The notes under the pieces are model-generated. The model did not search any database and had not been told where the DNA came from. It saw nothing but the letters and a program-made list of their open reading frames with translations. DNA of 64,000 nt, from the NCBI RefSeq assembly GCF_035658495.1, contig NZ_CP141944.1, positions 2,382,001 to 2,446,000 on the forward strand, in the 5' to 3' direction. The stretch comes from Novosphingobium sp. RL4 (GTDB lineage: Bacteria > Pseudomonadota > Alphaproteobacteria > Sphingomonadales > Sphingomonadaceae). Of this stretch, positions 38,048 to 44,825 are shown piece after piece (within the stretch, counting starts at the first letter, position 1; every line of letters starts with the position of its first letter). Position numbers and translations under genes: made by a program.

Positions 38048-38427
38048 GCCGCAATCCCCCGAGCTTCGAAGTCCCACCGCCACATCGCGGTAGCCTCGTA
38101 TTCCGAGTATCCGTTGAACTTGTGGGGATCGCCGAAGCAGTCAGCGAGAACATCGCGAGCGTCCGGCCCCATGGCAGCGATGTACGCGCGCTTGTCAGCG
38201 GCGTTCTCGAAGCTGCCCATGGTGTTGGAAGCATGCTCGGCGCGCAGGCGGTCGAGAACCTCGACAGGCTCGCCGGTGATCACGAGCTGGTCCGCACCCA
38301 TGACGAGGCACGGGCGGCGCAGGAACAGGTCGTGGATGTCGATGTTGGCGATTACCGCCAGGATAGCCGGGGTTTCGTGCCACTCGGCGGCGCGCGCCGG
38401 GGTGAATGCGGGAGCGAAGTGCTTCAC
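38044..38427 (-). CDS. Hypothetical phage protein, 127 aa
   Basis: The protein starts MKHFAPAFTPARAAEWHETP. No conserved enzyme motif is visible; the C-terminal YSEYEATAMWRWDFEARG is characteristic but unknown to me. It lies in the early leftward operon and overlaps its neighbours by four bases. Confidence 0.55.
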   Translation of the reverse strand: MKHFAPAFTPARAAEWHETPAILAVIANIDIHDLFLRRPCLVMGADQLVITGEPVEVLDRLRAEHASNTMGSFENAADKRAYIAAMGPDARDVLADCFGDPHKFNGYSEYEATAMWRWDFEARGIAA

Positions 38428-38753
38428 GACACCACCTCGCCGCGAGCCTTGGCGAGGGCGGCGATTGCCTTCTTGATCTTTGCCGGGACATCGAACGGAA
38501 CGAGAGATCCGCCGTTCTTGATCGCGCTGTCCTGATGGCTGGCGTGCTGAGCCAGTTCGAGCAGCGCTTCGTAAAGCTCAGGCGCGGCAGCGATCAGGTG
38601 GGCGTTCGCCGGATTGGCAATATCAAGATTGCCGATGCGGGCGACCGCGCTTCCGTAGCTGTTGACGATGCCGAGGTCATCGGCCCCGATCAGCTTGCTC
38701 GCGGACCAAGGCCCTGGCGTAAATTTCGTGGTGGTGGACACATAGACCTCCAT
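38424..38753 (-). CDS. Phage TPGPW family protein, first gene of the leftward operon
   Basis: The 109-residue protein has KFTPGPWSASKLIG and a later NAHLIAAAPELYEALLELA stretch. This is the same pattern as the protein at 33009-33302, so the two are probably paralogues. Function is unknown. It is the first gene after the operator-controlled leftward promoter at 38805-38834. Confidence 0.65.
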   Translation of the reverse strand: MEVYVSTTTKFTPGPWSASKLIGADDLGIVNSYGSAVARIGNLDIANPANAHLIAAAPELYEALLELAQHASHQDSAIKNGGSLVPFDVPAKIKKAIAALAKARGEVVS

Positions 38754-38804
38754 CGGTGGTCCCGGCAGGTCTGCGCTTGCGGCTCACTGCTGGGCTGATG
38801 GAGA

Positions 38805-38834
38805 ATCAATGTGCCCTATTTGGGCATATGTCAA
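38805..38834 (-). promoter_or_regulatory. Leftward early promoter (PL-like) with a repressor operator in the spacer
   Basis: On the minus strand, TTGACA (38829-38834) is a perfect -35 box. An ATTGAT (38805-38810) can act as -10 with an 18-base spacer. The palindrome TGCCC-TATTT-GGGCA (38812-38826) lies inside the spacer, so a bound repressor would block RNA polymerase. It would drive the leftward genes from 38753 to int. Confidence 0.7.
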
Positions 38835-38842
38835 CATGTAAA

Positions 38843-38863
38843 ATATGCCCGGTTTGGGCATAT
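38843..38863. promoter_or_regulatory. Repressor operator, perfect 21-base dyad
   Basis: ATATGCCC-GGTTT-GGGCATAT is a perfect inverted repeat with eight-base arms, sharing the core TGCCC-N5-GGGCA with sites at 38812, 41329 and 41390. It lies just upstream of the -35 box of the leftward promoter. The repressor at 40665-41318 is the obvious candidate binder. Confidence 0.75.
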
Positions 38864-38869
38864 TGAATT

Positions 38870-39277
38870 TTAGTCAGGCCACACCTCGTCGGGATACCAA
38901 TCCGGCTCTGGATCGAAAGCGCCGTTAGGCTCTTCCCCGACGCAAACAGGTTGAGGTAACGCGGGCACAGCGCCGTCAAAAGAGACGCGCGCGAACGCGC
39001 CGAAACGCGTCGCTTCTTGGAAGATGGCGGTGGTGGTGTGACCCTGCCTGATCAGCTGGGCGACGCGCACGGCGCGCTGGGACGAGATATAGCCCAGCTG
39101 CACGCCGCGCTCAGAATAGACAGCGATCGCATGCTCGTCGGCCGGGTTTTCAGGCTCCGGCCGCAATTCTAGCGGATCGCCTGGTGCGCACAGGGCGAGC
39201 TCGAAGCGGCGCCCAGGCGCCTTGCCCTTGTTGGGATAATCAGCCCCCACTACTGGCAGGGAAATCGCCGGTATCAA
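38870..39277 (-). CDS. HIRAN domain protein
   Basis: The 135-residue protein matches the HIRAN domain, a small beta-rich module that binds DNA ends or unusual DNA in repair and remodelling proteins: LELRPEPENPADEHAIAVYS, then VQLGYISSQRAVRVAQLI. Here it stands alone rather than fused to a helicase. It is the last gene of the leftward unit that begins with the repressor and stops before the PL-like promoter, so it may be expressed in the lysogen. Confidence 0.8.
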   Translation of the reverse strand: MIPAISLPVVGADYPNKGKAPGRRFELALCAPGDPLELRPEPENPADEHAIAVYSERGVQLGYISSQRAVRVAQLIRQGHTTTAIFQEATRFGAFARVSFDGAVPALPQPVCVGEEPNGAFDPEPDWYPDEVWPD

Positions 39278-39708
39278 GAGCCCGCCGCAGCCTTTTTGAT
39301 GTCTATCGAGACGAGCGCCGAAGTTTGACCTTCATATTCCATTTCGAGAGAAATTCTCCCGACCTGTGGAATATTAAAAGGCGAAGAAAGAGACGCGCAA
39401 TAAACTCCAGGAGCAGGCGAGCCTTTTTGCTTCGCATCAGATACTGACTTCTTAAGCATCTCCTCGGACAACGTTGCGACTAACAACCTGCTCCCTGTTG
39501 CTTCAACAATATATATGTTGATGGGTCCACTTGGTTTAAAATCTAAAGACAAACCAGCCCGAACGTACGCAACGAGCTTCGGGAAAAGCCCAGGCACATC
39601 ACTGATAGTGATAGTATCGGAAAAAATCCCAACCAAAGTGTGTGCGCCACTAATTTCCTGGCGAAAATCTTCGCAGAACAAGCCAGTCGCAGAAATACCT
39701 TTTGACAT
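39274..39708 (-). CDS. DUF6941-like protein in an AT-rich cassette
   Basis: The 144-residue protein starts MSKGISATGLFCEDFRQEIS at the ATG in TGATG shared with the HTH gene. The FCEDFRQEISGAHTLVGIFSD pattern resembles the DUF6941 family of small beta-rich proteins of unknown role. Base composition is lower in GC than the flanking phage genes, pointing to a separate origin. It overlaps the HIRAN gene by four bases. Confidence 0.55.
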   Translation of the reverse strand: MSKGISATGLFCEDFRQEISGAHTLVGIFSDTITISDVPGLFPKLVAYVRAGLSLDFKPSGPINIYIVEATGSRLLVATLSEEMLKKSVSDAKQKGSPAPGVYCASLSSPFNIPQVGRISLEMEYEGQTSALVSIDIKKAAAGS

Positions 39709-40142
39709 CAGAGATCCAACTCTTCGCCAGATGTCATGTACGACGTCCATTGGTCTGAACTGCCTACGATTGTGGTGCAAAATTGCTTAGATTTTACTTT
39801 CGCAGGCTCTGCCACCACGTGGCCTATATCTTGCGGGATGATATGAAAGCTATTCGTCGGAGACTCAGTCGGGTCAAATATGTTTACGCTCACGCAGTGT
39901 CCCAACCCCCATGCCATGTCAGCCAAGGTTTCGACCGTCATATTCGACTGCCCATTGAGGCGGCGATTGATCACCGACTTTCCTACACCGAGTTTGTCGG
40001 CGAGATCTTTTTGCGTTGTGCCGTCCGCATCGTGCCGTTTGGCGTATGCCTGACGTATTTGACCCTCGATCGATCCAACGAGATTGAGGTAGATCGATCT
40101 ACGATTGTCAGTTTGGCGGCGGAAAGAGCGCACGGCGATCAC
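39708..40142 (-). CDS. XRE-type helix-turn-helix protein (antitoxin-like)
   Basis: The 144-residue protein has a central HTH (TTQKDLADKLGVGKSVINRRL, then MTVETLADMAWGLG). The start is a GTG at 40142, inside the end of the gene upstream (35-base overlap). The second half (PTESPTNSFHII and on) has no recognised fold. HTH proteins of this form, placed after a short basic protein, are often antitoxins of type II pairs; that role is inferred. Confidence 0.65.
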   Translation of the reverse strand: MIAVRSFRRQTDNRRSIYLNLVGSIEGQIRQAYAKRHDADGTTQKDLADKLGVGKSVINRRLNGQSNMTVETLADMAWGLGHCVSVNIFDPTESPTNSFHIIPQDIGHVVAEPAKVKSKQFCTTIVGSSDQWTSYMTSGEELDL

Positions 40143-40599
40143 CCATCTTTATAGTACCCTCAAGGCGATGTGTTCGCGCGAAGGTAAGAACCTGTTGTAC
40201 ATGTATTTTGACGGCTGAGTTCGGACCATGAACGTCAGCTGCCAATGCAGCCCCCACGGCAACAAACTCGTGGACGCTAGGCACCCAGCCAAACAGTCTC
40301 AGGCCGGGGCTGTGAATCTTCCAGACACCCCGCTTAGTCGGCACAACCCGATTGAGTTCACCGACAAGCACGCGTTCGTCGCAGCGAAAATCCGCGAGCG
40401 TCTGCTGAAGATGCTCGAACCTTGTTCGACCACCCCACGCCTTGTCCCAATGGGTTTCATAAAGCTCATCCGTTTCATCTACCCAATCGAACAGCGCCGA
40501 TGCCAAAAGCAATCGCCGCCGTGGGATGCGCCCTTCATGATCCGGCAACGCAAATTCATGCAGGACCTGAGAACGAAGCGCATCGTCAATAGTTGCCAT
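40108..40599 (-). CDS. Unknown protein upstream of the HTH gene, toxin-like position
   Basis: The 163-residue protein begins MATIDDALRSQVLHEF at the ATG at 40599 (a TTG three codons upstream is also possible). The second half (RGVWKIHSPGLRLFGWVPSVHEFVAV) recalls RelE/HigB-like strands, but the catalytic residues are not clear to me. It overlaps the HTH gene by 35 bases, a close coupling typical of toxin-antitoxin pairs. It lies in the AT-rich cassette downstream of the repressor. Confidence 0.5.
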   Translation of the reverse strand: MATIDDALRSQVLHEFALPDHEGRIPRRRLLLASALFDWVDETDELYETHWDKAWGGRTRFEHLQQTLADFRCDERVLVGELNRVVPTKRGVWKIHSPGLRLFGWVPSVHEFVAVGAALAADVHGPNSAVKIHVQQVLTFARTHRLEGTIKMGDRRALFPPPN

Positions 40600-40664
40600 A
40601 TAAGTCAACCAAGCTTAATGGCAAGTTACGAATTTGGCCTGGATCGGAAGAGGTACAGCCATCC

Positions 40665-41318
40665 TCAAATTCCCCGAGCCAGCCAGATCGCGCGCCCCTG
40701 GATGCGCAGATCCGCAGCATCAACTTCCATATCCGGCACCGTCGGATTGTCCGAGATCACTAGCACGCGGTTCTTCCCCACGTTCCGCAGGCGTTTGAGC
40801 CCCGCTGCGCCGTACACGTCGATCCAATAGACGCCATCTTGGCGCGCCAGCTGCCGCTCCGTTGTGTCAATGAGGATCACGTCACCCCAGTTCAGAGTCG
40901 GGTACATGCTGTCGCCGATGCCGGTGACGAGCTTGAGCCGATCTGATGCAGTTCGGGTGACAGACCGTATAAAAGCGAGGTCGAACGCGACCGGCTCCGC
41001 CTCTACCCAATCCTCGATATGCGTTCCTGGCCCCATAGAAAGGGAGAGGTCCAGTTTCTGGATATAGACCACCTCCTCTGCCGAAGGAGCCAAGACCGAA
41101 ACTGGTGCGATCGCCTTTACCGCCACATCGGGGGCAATGAGTTCGTGCGGGGCAACCCCAAGGGCGCCACCAATCTTGTCCAGCCAAGCCTGGTCCAGCG
41201 AGCGGTCGCCCCGCTCCAGTTTGCCGAGCATGTTGAGCGTCGTGCCGATGCGCTCGGCCAGCTCGGTCTGAGACAAGCCCCGCTGCTTCCGAAACACCGC
41301 TATATTGTTCGCTGCCAT
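40665..41318 (-). CDS. S24-family phage repressor (CI-like)
   Basis: The 217-residue protein has an N-terminal XRE HTH (FRKQRGLSQTELAERIGTT, LERGDRSLD). A C-terminal S24 domain follows with S137 in TGIGDSMYPT and K175 in AAGLKRLRN. I start at the ATG at 41318; the frame runs 33 codons further through the operator region. No Ala-Gly or Cys-Gly cleavage pair is visible in the linker, so RecA-driven self-cleavage is not obvious. It should bind the TGCCC-N5-GGGCA sites and hold the lysogenic state. Confidence 0.9.
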   Translation of the reverse strand: MAANNIAVFRKQRGLSQTELAERIGTTLNMLGKLERGDRSLDQAWLDKIGGALGVAPHELIAPDVAVKAIAPVSVLAPSAEEVVYIQKLDLSLSMGPGTHIEDWVEAEPVAFDLAFIRSVTRTASDRLKLVTGIGDSMYPTLNWGDVILIDTTERQLARQDGVYWIDVYGAAGLKRLRNVGKNRVLVISDNPTVPDMEVDAADLRIQGRAIWLARGI

Positions 41319-41328
41319 GCGGCCTATG

Positions 41329-41343
41329 TGCCCAGAAAGGGCA
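41329..41343. promoter_or_regulatory. Repressor operator between cI-like and cro-like genes
   Basis: TGCCC-AGAAA-GGGCA, the same dyad core as at 38812, 38847 and 41390. It lies 11 bases upstream of the repressor ATG, where binding would control repressor synthesis. A degenerate copy (TGGAC-N5-GGGCA) lies at 41355-41369. Confidence 0.75.
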
Positions 41344-41379
41344 TAATGCGATAGTGGACCAGTTGGGCACATTTTAGGC

Positions 41380-41408
41380 TTGCCGAATGTGCCCATATTG
41401 GGCATATC
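41380..41408 (+). promoter_or_regulatory. Rightward promoter (PR-like) with an operator in the spacer
   Basis: TTGCCG (41380-41385) and CATATC (41403-41408) are separated by 17 bases. The operator TGCCC-ATATT-GGGCA occupies 41390-41404, and a half site GGGCA follows at 41410-41414. The Cro-like ATG is at 41416, so the transcript would start at or next to the start codon. The promoter boxes are imperfect. Confidence 0.55.
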
Positions 41409-41415
41409 AGGGCAC

Positions 41416-41622
41416 ATGAAACTGCTCGACTATCTCAAGGCCGAGAAAGTGGCCGTCGCCGAGTTCGCCAACCGAGTTGGCGAAGCGGAAACCACCATTC
41501 GCAAGATCGTCTACGGTCAAAGGCAGCCCTCGCTTCCGCTGGCTGTGAAGATCAGCGATGCGACTGGCGGGAAGACGAAGCCTGGCGAAATGATCGTCGA
41601 GCCTCGGGATGCCGCCGCATGA
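41416..41622 (+). CDS. Cro-like / YdaS-type DNA-binding protein
   Basis: The 68-residue protein is a small helix-turn-helix (MKLLDYLKAEKVAVAEFANRV, ETTIRKIVYGQRQPS). It is divergent from the repressor gene, the position of Cro. It should repress the repressor promoter and favour the lytic path. The start at 41416 lies just after the operator half site; no strong ribosome binding site is seen, in line with a leaderless or nearly leaderless message. Confidence 0.75.
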   Translation: MKLLDYLKAEKVAVAEFANRVGEAETTIRKIVYGQRQPSLPLAVKISDATGGKTKPGEMIVEPRDAAA

Positions 41623-41933
41623 TCGGCCTCACCACAAAGCAAAGCCGCCTGCTCTCCTACCTTACGGGCTATATCGAGAGCACGGGCGGAGTAGCGCCGA
41701 GCTTCCTGGAAATGCGGGATGCTGTGGGCCTCGCCTCCAAGAGCGGTGTGCATCGACTGCTCGCTTCTCTCAAAGACCGGGGTCGCATCCGCCGGGCGCC
41801 GAACCGAGCGCGCGCTATCGAGATCGTAGACGTTGGACCGCTCCACACCGTGTCCACTGCCGACCTCATCGCAGAACTCGAACGCCGCCGTATCGGGTCC
41901 GTCCAGACCAATCCAGAAGTCGTGGGAGCTTGA
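41619..41933 (+). CDS. Phage protein with a LexA-type DNA-binding domain, no peptidase
   Basis: The 104-residue protein has a winged helix nearly matching the host LexA N-terminus: [20 protein letters not shown] here versus [20 protein letters not shown] in LexA, then NRARAIEIV versus NRARALEVL. The S24 peptidase half is absent; a short tail follows (STADLIAELERRRIG). It probably recognises GTTC-N7-GTTC boxes like LexA. It overlaps the Cro-like gene by four bases, so it is made early in the lytic programme. Confidence 0.8.
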   Translation: MIGLTTKQSRLLSYLTGYIESTGGVAPSFLEMRDAVGLASKSGVHRLLASLKDRGRIRRAPNRARAIEIVDVGPLHTVSTADLIAELERRRIGSVQTNPEVVGA

Positions 41934-41936
41934 GGC

Positions 41937-42707
41937 ATGCGCGTTGAGCATATCGGGCGCGCGACGTTGTATCTGGGCCGATGCGAGGACGTGTTGCCGA
42001 CAATCGAGCGGCCTGACGCTATCTTGAGCGACCCTCCGTATGGGCAGAAGCTCAACACCAACGTCACCGGGAAGTCGGTTTCTGGCCGCAAGCCGGGCAG
42101 TGGACGGCCCTATGCCATCTTGGACAAGCGCCGGAAGACCGCTGCGGGGATACACTCCACCGGCGTTGCTCGCCAGTTCCCGCAAGGTATCGCTGGAGAC
42201 GACAAGCCATTCGATCCTGCGCACCTTTTGGAAGCCGCCGACAAATGGCTGCTCTGGGGTGCGCACAAGTTCGGGCAGCGTTTGCCGCGCGGGCGCACTT
42301 TGGTCTGGGATAAGGTGCCCACCGGCAAAGTCCGCGATCAAGGCGATGGCGAAACCGCTCTCTGCAGCGTCAACCCTGATGCGGCTCTTCGCATCTATCG
42401 CTTGCTCTGGGATGGCGTCTGCGTCGGTTCGGCTGCTCGACACGAAGTGACTGCTGGGCAGCAACGCGAACATCCCACTCAGAAGCCGGAAAGCCTTATG
42501 GCATGGTGCCTCAGCTTCCTCGATCTCAAGCCCGACAGCCTGATCTGCGACCCTTACATGGGTGCTGGATCGACCGGGATGGCGGCAGTCAAGGCGGGCC
42601 ACCGTTTCGTCGGCGTCGAGGTGGAGCCGATGTATTTCGATGCAGCCTGTCGCCGCATCGATGACGCCCAGCGCCAAGGCGACCTGTTCCTGCAGGGAGC
42701 CGCCTGA
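41937..42707 (+). CDS. Phage N6-adenine/N4-cytosine DNA methyltransferase
   Basis: The 256-residue protein has the catalytic DPPY motif near residue 33 (AILSDPPYGQ) and motif I late in the chain (LICDPYMGAGSTGMAA), an order known from the beta class. HPTQKPESLMAW is also typical. It would modify phage DNA, perhaps against host restriction. No restriction enzyme gene is next to it, so it is a solitary methyltransferase. It sits in the early rightward operon three bases after the LexA-like gene. Confidence 0.88.
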   Translation: MRVEHIGRATLYLGRCEDVLPTIERPDAILSDPPYGQKLNTNVTGKSVSGRKPGSGRPYAILDKRRKTAAGIHSTGVARQFPQGIAGDDKPFDPAHLLEAADKWLLWGAHKFGQRLPRGRTLVWDKVPTGKVRDQGDGETALCSVNPDAALRIYRLLWDGVCVGSAARHEVTAGQQREHPTQKPESLMAWCLSFLDLKPDSLICDPYMGAGSTGMAAVKAGHRFVGVEVEPMYFDAACRRIDDAQRQGDLFLQGAA

Positions 42708-42863
42708 ATGCGCGCCATCACCCTCCCAACCCACACCCCGCAGGCCCCTGCCCGCGAGGTCGTGGCCCTGCCCGCCCGGTCTGAAACCCACACCCCCCTC
42801 CAAGGCCGGGCGGGTCTTTCCATCGATTTGAACCACTTCGCTCATGAGCGTGAGGTAATCTGA
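42708..42863 (+). CDS. Short ORF after the methyltransferase, 51 aa
   Basis: The ATG follows directly on the methyltransferase stop and the frame reads 51 residues to a TGA at 42861-42863. The next gene starts two bases later. The protein is Pro/Thr-rich and unlike known families. Operon continuity is the only support. Confidence 0.4.
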   Translation: MRAITLPTHTPQAPAREVVALPARSETHTPLQGRAGLSIDLNHFAHEREVI

Positions 42864-42865
42864 CC

Positions 42866-43312
42866 GTGAACCGCACATCCACCCCTGCCCGCCCGGTGTT
42901 TTCCGCGTCGTCCGTGCGCGACAAGATCTCCGAGACCCTTGCTGCAATCAAGGAAGAGGACGGCCTGACCTATGCCGACATGGGCCGGGTCATCGGTAAG
43001 AGCGGCGACCGCGCCGAGGCCTACTGCAACGGCGACTTCTCCGACATGTCGGGGTTCTCCCTGCTCGCTGCCTGGCGGGAGTGGAATGGCCGGTTCATCG
43101 GCCCGATCCGCGATCTCGTCGAGGGCAGCCGCCCCGGAGCCCACTGCGATTACGCTGGCCAGTCCGCGATCCTGAAAGCCGCCCTCGCTCTGTCGGTCGC
43201 GCTGGAAGACGGCGTTGTCGACCACGAGGAAGTGCGCGCCAACCGCAGCACCCTCGAACTCGCCCGCGACGCGATCGAGGCTCAGCTCGCGAAGCTGCGC
43301 CCGGCGGCCTGA
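42866..43312 (+). CDS. Phage HTH-like protein, unknown role
   Basis: The 148-residue protein starts at a GTG with GAGG upstream. It contains a possible HTH segment (LTYADMGRVIGKSGDRAEAY) followed by a helical part. No enzyme motif is visible. It lies in the rightward early operon before the GapR-like gene. Confidence 0.6.
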   Translation: MNRTSTPARPVFSASSVRDKISETLAAIKEEDGLTYADMGRVIGKSGDRAEAYCNGDFSDMSGFSLLAAWREWNGRFIGPIRDLVEGSRPGAHCDYAGQSAILKAALALSVALEDGVVDHEEVRANRSTLELARDAIEAQLAKLRPAA

Positions 43313-43356
43313 CCGGAACCCGCATTTTCCAATCCCCCTCCCCACGGAGAACCACC

Positions 43357-43638
43357 ATGTCCGACTCTGCACAGATCTCCATCCCCGGCACCGAGCGCAA
43401 AGAGCACCGCGCCGCCGACGACCGGCTGCGCCTGCTGATCGAGCGCGTCGAGCGCCTGGAGGACGAGAAAAAGGGCATCAGCGACGATATCCGCGACGTC
43501 TACAACGAGGGCAAGGCGGTCGGGTATTGCCCGAAGACGATGCGCAAAGTCGTCGCGATCCGCAAGCTGAAGCCCGATGATCGGCGCGAAGCGGACATGA
43601 TGCTTGATACCTACAAGAACGCGCTGGGCATCGACTGA
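43357..43638 (+). CDS. GapR-like DUF2312 nucleoid-associated protein
   Basis: The 93-residue protein matches GapR (DUF2312): RLRLLIERVERLEDEKKGI, IRDVYNEGKAVGYCPKTM, and VVAIRKLKPDDRREAD. GapR binds overtwisted DNA ahead of forks and stimulates topoisomerases in alphaproteobacteria. A phage copy could help its own replication. GGAG lies ten bases before the ATG at 43357. Its stop overlaps the next start (TGATG). Confidence 0.9.
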   Translation: MSDSAQISIPGTERKEHRAADDRLRLLIERVERLEDEKKGISDDIRDVYNEGKAVGYCPKTMRKVVAIRKLKPDDRREADMMLDTYKNALGID

Positions 43639-43838
43639 TGCTGTCCCGGCTCTTCCGGCGCGCCGCCGCGCCCGTGCCGCCCACCACCCCTGTAGCGGCA
43701 TCGAAACTCGCCAGCCACGGCGCCGAGAAGCGCCGGGCCGCCGCCCGCAAGATCATCCGCGATCGTGCCGACCAGATGCGCGCCGACATGCGCGCCCGCG
43801 GCATCGATAAGCCGGCCATAGACTGGAGCGCCCTATGA
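43638..43838 (+). CDS. Hypothetical basic protein, 66 aa
   Basis: The short basic, helical protein has an alternating Arg/Ala pattern (EKRRAAARKIIRDRADQMRA). No family recognised. Both ends overlap neighbours, which supports translation. Confidence 0.55.
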   Translation: MLSRLFRRAAAPVPPTTPVAASKLASHGAEKRRAAARKIIRDRADQMRADMRARGIDKPAIDWSAL

Positions 43839-44167
43839 ATACATTTCGCTGCGGCCACGAAAAGTCACCCGAGAACCGCCGGTTCACCAAGGGCTTCTTC
43901 CAGTGCAGGACATGCGAGGAAAGCCGCCGCCGTGAGCGACGCGCCCGCGCCAAGCGCTTTGCCCAGATGGGCGAGATCGCCCCGGTGCCTGGGCACAACA
44001 TGAGCAACTACCACCACCTTGGGGGCGCAGCTGCCATTTTCGCAAACGACGGCGGTGCCGAAGACATCCAGCGGGGATCCATTTCCCTGCTTCGCGCCCT
44101 GCACCGTTCCTACCCCTATGTGTTCGACGCTGCCGAGCGCGCCGGGCGGATGGCGGTGCGCCCGTGA
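43835..44167 (+). CDS. Hypothetical protein with a Cys/His cluster
   Basis: The 110-residue protein begins with a possible zinc-binding cluster (CGHEKSPENR, then CRTCEESRRRERRA), similar to small phage proteins that resemble HNH ends without the nuclease core. The rest is unremarkable. It overlaps both neighbours by four bases. Confidence 0.55.
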   Translation: MNTFRCGHEKSPENRRFTKGFFQCRTCEESRRRERRARAKRFAQMGEIAPVPGHNMSNYHHLGGAAAIFANDGGAEDIQRGSISLLRALHRSYPYVFDAAERAGRMAVRP

Positions 44168-44514
44168 TGCGACCCAACAAGTTCGGGGCTCGCAAGTCGG
44201 CTTGCCTCCATGGGCACAAGCACGCCAGCGCCAAGGAAGCGCGCCGGTGCAACGATCTGCACCTGCTCCAGCGCGCCGGCGAGATCGTCGGCCTTGAGGT
44301 CGAACCCGTCTTCACCTTCGCGATTGAGGGTAAGCCGGTCATGCATCTCAACGGGCGCTGCGCGATTTACACCCCTGATTTCTCCTACGTCGAGAAGGGC
44401 CAGAAGGTCTGCGAGGACGTGAAGGGCGGATCAGCCACCAACACAGAGGCCTCGACCCTCCGGCTCGCCTTCGCGCGCGCCATGTGGCCGTCGATAGACT
44501 GGCGGGTGGTGTGA
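44164..44514 (+). CDS. DUF1064 family protein (nuclease-like)
   Basis: The 116-residue protein matches DUF1064: RPNKFGARKSACLHGHKHAS, then YTPDFSYVEKGQKVCEDVKG. The E-D-x-K arrangement resembles PD-(D/E)XK nucleases, so it may cut branched phage DNA. It lies with a GIY-YIG protein next to the replication genes. The stop overlaps the next start (GTGA). Confidence 0.75.
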   Translation: MMRPNKFGARKSACLHGHKHASAKEARRCNDLHLLQRAGEIVGLEVEPVFTFAIEGKPVMHLNGRCAIYTPDFSYVEKGQKVCEDVKGGSATNTEASTLRLAFARAMWPSIDWRVV

Positions 44515-44825
44515 GCGAAGGCCACATCTACCTGCTCGGAACGGCTGAGCCTCTCGCGGTGAAGATTGGCTTCACCAAACAGGATCCGCGTGTGCGCCTG
44601 AAGCAGCTGCAGACGGGTAACCCGATGAAGCTCAAGCTGCTTGGCTGGTTCCCCGGCACCCAGCGCGAGGAGCGCGGACTGCATGAAAGCCTGGCCGCGT
44701 ATCGCATCGGGGGGGAATGGTTCCGCCTGGACGATAGCGCCTCCGGTCTCTGGAAACCGATCGTCACCCTCATCCAGATCAACAACGCCCTCTCCGGCTA
44801 TACCCCGGAGGCAGCTCACCCGTGA
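44511..44825 (+). CDS. GIY-YIG (T5orf172-like) nuclease family protein
   Basis: The 104-residue protein starts at a GTG at 44511 in GTGA. It has the GHIYLLG and VKIGFTKQDPRVRLKQLQTG pattern, and a GGEWFRL ending of the T5orf172/MUG113 type of GIY-YIG domain. These proteins may cut or bind DNA. It lies between DUF1064 and the replication initiator-like gene and is coupled to both. Confidence 0.75.
   Translation: MSEGHIYLLGTAEPLAVKIGFTKQDPRVRLKQLQTGNPMKLKLLGWFPGTQREERGLHESLAAYRIGGEWFRLDDSASGLWKPIVTLIQINNALSGYTPEAAHP

Noticed and set aside
40665..41417. Repressor start at the upstream ATG at 41417
   Set aside because: That extension would cross the operators and the Cro-like promoter; the HTH domain begins right at the ATG at 41318.
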